Shown piece by piece: positions 6,791 through 10,001 of a DNA stretch of 10,001 bases. Source of the DNA: Chrysochromulina tobinii (lineage: Eukaryota; Haptophyta; Prymnesiales; Chrysochromulinaceae). Below the pieces are notes generated by a model that searched no databases, was not told where the DNA came from, and saw only the letters and a list, made by a program, of their open reading frames with translations. How positions within the stretch are numbered: the stretch's first letter is position 1; every line of letters begins with the position of its first letter. Both the position numbers and the translations under genes were made by a program. The DNA lies in the NCBI GenBank assembly GCA_001275005.1, contig JWZX01001347.1, positions 1 to 10,001 of the forward strand, given 5' to 3'.

Positions 6791-6963
6791 GCGGCTGGCG
6801 CCAACGCCCGCGTCTCGAGCCGCGCCGCACCTGCACGCGCCACGCCCACTACAGCTCGTGCGCGTGCAAGCTCCTCTTCTAGCCGCCGCATTTTGCCGTG
6901 CGCGCCGTCCAGTTCTGACTGCACACGGCCCAGCCGACGATCTGCCATTGCGCACGCGGCCAC
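6676..6963 (-). CDS. Coiled-coil middle segment, frame-shifted part of the same gene
   Basis: This open frame begins without a convincing start (GTG at 6963, first ATG at 6946-6948) and ends at TGA 6676-6678. Its first 50 or so residues are clearly coiled coil: ADRRLGRVQSELDGAHGKM, then RRLEEELARARA. They carry on the heptad character of the segment to the right, which stops being helix-like near 6965. After about 6760 the frame loses this character and the next frame takes over. It is therefore best read as an internal piece of one gene, joined by frame changes at about 6964 and 6770, each equivalent to one missing base. Functional ribosomal frameshifting is less likely. Confidence 0.45.
   Translation of the reverse strand: MAACAMADRRLGRVQSELDGAHGKMRRLEEELARARAVVGVARAGAARLETRALAPAADADVQGADVQNWNGSRQPCPTRWLGRSRSEPCSCARH
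6761..6790. repeat. 15-bp tandem repeat at the second frame change
   Basis: TGCACGTCGGCGCCC (6761-6775) is followed by TGCACGTCGGCGTCC (6776-6790), with one mismatch. A 15-bp unit keeps the reading frame, yet the apparent change of frame in the coiled-coil gene falls here. Slippage or collapse in this GC-rich repeat could explain it. Confidence 0.8.
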
Positions 6964-7748
6964 CCGTCGGCAGCGACCTCCATCAACCTCTCCTCGACGC
7001 CCTGCGCGTCCTCGCGCAGTCCAGCCACCACCTTCTCATGGGCCGTCCCCAGCTTCTGCAGCTCAGCCGTGAGCTCCACCACGCCCGCACTACCGGCGCC
7101 GTGGTCCTCGGCAGGTTGACGCAGCTCTCTGATGCCTGTGTCCTTGCTCAGATCGGCACGTTCACGCAGCTCTCCGATGAGTGCGTCCTTTTCCGCGAGC
7201 AGCGCCGCCTGGGCAGAGCACTTTTCGTCCGCCTTGCTCAGCTTGGCCGACACGACGACGAGCTGCCGCTGGAACTCGGCATGCATCTTGCGCATCCTCT
7301 CCTCAGGGTCGCCATTGCCAGTGACCGGATCGCCAGTGCTGAGAAGCCGGTGCTCATGAAGAAGCTGGTGCTCGTGAAGCAAAGCGTCCTGCACGGCCAA
7401 GACATTGTTCACGGCCACCATTGACGCCTTGCGCGACGTCTCGAGGGCCATCTCATGCTTAGCCTTCTGCACTTTGAGTGCCCTCCGGTGCTCGCTTAAG
7501 ATGGCATCGTCCAGGTCCTCAACGTCCTGGGTGAGCACTTGTCGGATGTGCTCGAGGCTCGAACGCATTGCCTCAAGGACCTCCCTGCCGCTACCATCGG
7601 GGTTCACTGGGAACCTTTCGACAAGCTGTTGCATTTGTGTGCGAATGATCTCTGCCATACCTGCTTGAAACTTGGCCAGGTGCTTGCTACAGTCACCGCC
7701 ATCCATTGTAGCCGTGACCACCTTCCTCAGATCTACCTTGAGCGACAT
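6879..7748 (-). CDS. Coiled-coil protein, N-terminal part
   Basis: The gene starts at ATG 7746-7748 and is open for 289 codons to TAG 6879-6881, but only the first 262 or so residues look genuine. They are helical and rich in E, K, Q, R, L and A, with long stretches of heptad pattern (about residues 55-135 and 148-210, and again 224-258). There are two internal duplications: LLHEHQ/LLHEHR (residues 123-134) and a 15-residue repeat (about 188-217). After residue 262 this frame becomes tryptophan-rich junk, while a neighbouring frame continues the coiled coil, so the true protein probably extends through the segments to the left. No catalytic domain, signal peptide or membrane segment is seen. 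A cytoskeletal or scaffolding role, possibly formin-like given the downstream polyproline, is inference. The gene is divergent from the exostosin gene. Confidence 0.6.
   Translation of the reverse strand: MSLKVDLRKVVTATMDGGDCSKHLAKFQAGMAEIIRTQMQQLVERFPVNPDGSGREVLEAMRSSLEHIRQVLTQDVEDLDDAILSEHRRALKVQKAKHEMALETSRKASMVAVNNVLAVQDALLHEHQLLHEHRLLSTGDPVTGNGDPEERMRKMHAEFQRQLVVVSAKLSKADEKCSAQAALLAEKDALIGELRERADLSKDTGIRELRQPAEDHGAGSAGVVELTAELQKLGTAHEKVVAGLREDAQGVEERLMEVAADGWPRAQWQIVGWAVCSQNWTARTAKCGG
7121..7210. repeat. 45-bp imperfect direct repeat inside the coiled-coil gene
   Basis: GCAGCTCTCTGATG at 7121 recurs as GCAGCTCTCCGATG at 7166, and similarity continues through a TG(T/C)GTCCTT block. The offset of 45 bp equals 15 codons, so the minus-strand protein gains two related 15-residue blocks, one with IRELRQ and the other with IGELRE. 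This is an in-frame duplication of about two heptads. Confidence 0.7.
7349..7384. repeat. 18-bp tandem repeat inside the coiled-coil gene
   Basis: GGTGCTCATGAAGAAGCT (7349-7366) is followed by GGTGCTCGTGAAGCAAAG (7367-7384). On the minus strand the pair codes LLHEHQ then LLHEHR. The unit length is divisible by three, so the frame is kept. Confidence 0.8.
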
Positions 7749-8224
7749 CGTGCGAAATCAAAAGCCTTAAAACGCTATTCCTCGATATTCCACGGTGCTC
7801 AAGAAGCACGGGGACGGCTTCGCGCGCTTGCTCGATGCGCACACCGAGGATAACGAGTGCCTCGTCGTGAACACGTACCCCGTGGAGTGCGATGTCGCGG
7901 AGGCGATCGATCGCCACATCCATGTTCGATTCCTAAAGAGTCAAGTCAAGTGCAGAAAAGGTCAAGTCTTTTCTCCCAGGTGGGTTAGGCCGGCGGTGTT
8001 CATGTATGTGTCGCCGGCTTGAGTGCGTTGAGGGTCTCTCAACGTCAAGTCAGAAGTCACTCAACTCAAAAACTCAGTGAGAGCTTAAGGTCTACTTTTA
8101 CTACTTGAGCTATGGCTTTGCTGGATGTCAGTCAATACGAAAGAAGATAGGCACGCACTGCGTGAAAGAGGAACCGGTAATCACAGCCGTGTCTTCATGT
8201 TTCGGGTTTTCTCGTCGACGCCAC
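7749..8224. promoter_or_regulatory. Divergent intergenic region with GTCAAGTC boxes
   Basis: These 476 bp lie between the divergent coiled-coil gene (ATG 7748) and the exostosin frame (first ATG 8225). GTCAAGTC occurs at 7940-7947, 7961-7968 and 8044-8051, with an overlapping TCAAGT at 7946-7951. A hairpin with arms GCCGGCG (7989-7995) and CGCCGGC (8012-8018) lies between them. An open plus-strand stretch at about 7795-8022 lacks an ATG start and shows no known motif. The exostosin frame is already open from 8081, after TGA 8078-8080, so a 5' exon encoding a membrane anchor could be hidden here, but none is evident. Confidence 0.4.
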
Positions 8225-10001
8225 ATGGAGCCGACATCGACATGCGACTTGGCCAAGCTCGCCTCGGCTGGCGTGGCCAGCAAAGCGCATGCCGCGTGCT
8301 GCTCCCACTTTCTCCTCGATGGCACTTGTGCTTCGCAGTTTCCTGTCCTCGTCAACGGCACTGGACATACGGATGACCTCTCGCGCTGGTGCTTCAGCAC
8401 CGCGCGAGATCGCCTGAACAGGGAGACCGTCAAGTGGCTCTCGGGAATCCGCGATGCTCCCAACCGACCTTATCGACCTGAGAGGTCAGCGAGCAAGCGG
8501 CACTTCCGGCTGACTAGCCAGCACAAATGGTTCAAGGAATGGCAAGGCTGCTTTGGATGCTCCCGCGCCGGCGACGCGTCCACCTGCTGTAGTGGGCAAG
8601 GCAAATGCGTCATGGGCGTGTGTGCATGCCACGACGGCAGTTTTGGTGTCGACTGCGCAACGCCGCATTCTGCTCCAGCGTCGGCAGCGACGAAGCGCTC
8701 ATCGCTGGCCATCTACGTGTACCAGACGCTTCCCATCGACCTTGGTGCTCAATCCTTCGGGTTGCGTACGTGGCTGAGCGATCTGCGCGGAGGCTTCGAA
8801 GTCTACTCGACGGAGTGGCGGTTTCTGGACTATTTGCTGCGCGATACATCCGTGCGTACGATCGACCCAGAGCAGGCTGATCTCTACTTCGTACCCACCC
8901 TCGGCAGCCTCGGCCGCATGCCCGGCTCGGAGGGTAGACATCGCTGCACGCAGACAGCTCACATCGAGATGCTCGCGCACCATGTGCGCTCAACGTATCC
9001 GTATTGGGACCGCAGCGGTGGTCGAGACCATGTCTTCTTTCTCACGGGCGATCAAGGTGCCTGCGGTCTGGGTTCTACTGGAACCAATCCCATATTCATA
9101 ACTGCGTGGGGACTGCTTGGCGTCCCGCGGAAGATGGAAGCCTTCGAGCGCTTCCGTGACGACTTTGCCGATGCGGATGCCATCGAACGTGCAATTGCAG
9201 CAGGAGACTGGTGCCACGCACCTCACAAGGATGTGGTGGTGCCACCTTATGGGGACGTACAATTTGCTGATGCGACCGACCCGAACAGCCAGGAACCATT
9301 TGAGCTCACGCTGCTGCACGTAGGTGGGGTCTGGGGCGCCGGCAACCATGGCGCTCGCCGCATCTCCTTCTATTCCCAAGGGATGCGGCAACTCATGTAC
9401 TTACGTTTCGGCGACCAGCGTGGCACCCCACATGGCTTTTGGTTCCAAAACCGTAGTATGCGCTCGGAGCTGTTAGCGCACAAGACGCGCCGATCCAAGT
9501 TTTGTTTTTCGCCGTCTGGCCATGGCTGGGGCATGCGCACGGGCAAGAATGCCGTCCTCGGATGCGTGCCACTGATCGCGCAGCCGTATGTCGTACAGCC
9601 ATACGAGATGCTCTTACCTTATGAAAAGTTCAGCCGCCGCATCGAGTTCGAGGACATTTGCCTTGAACGTGATCCCGAGAGTACGCGCTGCAAAGTGCAT
9701 GCTCCAGAGGCAGGCGTGATGAAAATTGTGAACGCGAGCGACTTGGCCGTGCGTGAGATGCGCCGTGTGCTTGCAAGGGTGCGCCGCGCATTTGTGTGGC
9801 GCCTTGAAGGCGACGGGTTGTCTTACAACCATACCGTGCTGCATCTTTGCCAGCGTGCTCTAGAGCTGCGGGGCAGATTAAAAGCCGGACCTTCTGCCGA
9901 CTGCGCCCATCTGGCCAGAGGCCTTCCAGAATCGAGTCCCACGCAACGCATGCCCAAGTGGTTTCCAATAACACTGGTGAATGCCACGCTCAGGCTGCAG
10001 G
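8225..10001 (+). CDS. Exostosin family (GT47-type) glycosyltransferase with EGF-like domain, 3' truncated by the window edge
   Basis: This frame is open without a stop from 8081 to the right edge. The first ATG is at 8225-8227, giving at least 592 residues. Residues 1-110 are cysteine-rich and unassigned. Residues 109-144 form an EGF-like module with C121/C122, C128, C133, C135 and C144 (GKCVMGVCACHDGSFG). The exostosin domain starts near 160 (LAIYVY). DPEQADLYFVP (214-224) and KDVVVPP (335-341) are typical, as is the best signature, SKFCFSPSGHGWGMRTGKNA (424-443) followed by VLGCVPLI (444-451). Relatives are Golgi glycosyltransferases that transfer sugars to polysaccharides or glycoproteins; donor and acceptor are unknown here. 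A type II signal anchor is expected but absent, so an upstream exon or a different start is likely. The domain looks nearly complete, and the C-terminus is off the window. Confidence 0.87.
   Translation, partial: MEPTSTCDLAKLASAGVASKAHAACCSHFLLDGTCASQFPVLVNGTGHTDDLSRWCFSTARDRLNRETVKWLSGIRDAPNRPYRPERSASKRHFRLTSQHKWFKEWQGCFGCSRAGDASTCCSGQGKCVMGVCACHDGSFGVDCATPHSAPASAATKRSSLAIYVYQTLPIDLGAQSFGLRTWLSDLRGGFEVYSTEWRFLDYLLRDTSVRTIDPEQADLYFVPTLGSLGRMPGSEGRHRCTQTAHIEMLAHHVRSTYPYWDRSGGRDHVFFLTGDQGACGLGSTGTNPIFITAWGLLGVPRKMEAFERFRDDFADADAIERAIAAGDWCHAPHKDVVVPPYGDVQFADATDPNSQEPFELTLLHVGGVWGAGNHGARRISFYSQGMRQLMYLRFGDQRGTPHGFWFQNRSMRSELLAHKTRRSKFCFSPSGHGWGMRTGKNAVLGCVPLIAQPYVVQPYEMLLPYEKFSRRIEFEDICLERDPESTRCKVHAPEAGVMKIVNASDLAVREMRRVLARVRRAFVWRLEGDGLSYNHTVLHLCQRALELRGRLKAGPSADCAHLARGLPESSPTQRMPKWFPITLVNATLRLQ

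Noticed and set aside
6761-6963. Programmed ribosomal frameshifting in the coiled-coil gene
   Set aside because: No clear slippery heptamer or downstream structure is visible at the changes. Assembly error, decay or an unseen intron is simpler.
6318-7424. Long plus-strand open frame of 368 codons opposite the coiled-coil gene
   Set aside because: It is glycine- and serine-rich at the GGC run and lacks domain logic. The minus strand shows heptads, a proline run and in-frame repeats, which fit real coding better.
7795-8022. Plus-strand open stretch of 75 codons before the exostosin gene
   Set aside because: It starts at GTG, not ATG, and has no known motif or visible splice link. It is kept only as a remark in the intergenic entry.
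8610-8993. Minus-strand frames over the exostosin gene
   Set aside because: The plus frame carries the EGF and exostosin signatures without a stop for 1.7 kb, so these are shadows.
1-10001. CRISPR array, tRNA, rRNA, transposase or viral structural gene
   Set aside because: No regularly spaced repeats, cloverleaf, rRNA-like sequence, transposase motif or capsid-like protein was seen on either strand.

Overview
The window reads as nuclear DNA of a GC-rich eukaryotic microalga or a similar protist. A haptophyte, pelagophyte or dinoflagellate-like lineage is the best guess, but the sequence alone cannot fix it. The reasons are: secreted and extracellular-type domain architectures that bacteria rarely have (a GH31 enzyme carrying a PAN/apple-like module, and an EGF-plus-exostosin protein); a eukaryotic METTL21-type lysine methyltransferase; proline runs coded by CCG repeats; long coiled coils; and widely spaced single genes on both strands with no operon structure. 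Most genes look intronless over their visible length.

Layout, left to right. Positions 1-431 hold no recognisable gene. Positions 432-1223 (minus) encode a Methyltransf_16/METTL21-like protein methyltransferase. A short divergent promoter region with a perfect 22-bp tandem duplication separates it from 1423-4173 (plus), a 916-residue secreted glycoside hydrolase family 31 enzyme whose N-terminal beta domain is split by a proline linker and a cysteine-rich PAN/apple-like module. A 739-bp repeat-flecked gap (4174-4912) lies between this gene and the convergent 4913-5794 (minus) FkbM-type methyltransferase. Upstream of FkbM, on the same strand, 5908-7748 appears to be one large coiled-coil and proline-rich gene that reads through four consecutive open segments in three frames. 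It resembles a formin N-terminus plus FH1 region but lacks a full FH2 domain. A second divergent region (7749-8224) with repeated GTCAAGTC boxes leads to 8225-10001 (plus), a long open frame that runs off the right edge and encodes an EGF-like plus exostosin (GT47-type) glycosyltransferase.

Three of the five genes act on carbohydrates: the GH31 hydrolase, the FkbM methyltransferase (a family that often O-methylates sugars) and the exostosin glycosyltransferase. This fits cell-surface or secreted polysaccharide and glycoprotein metabolism. Eukaryotic neighbours need not be functionally linked, and no new multi-gene system is demonstrated here. The most notable items are the domain insertion in the GH31 enzyme, the frame-broken formin-like gene and the large edge-truncated exostosin.
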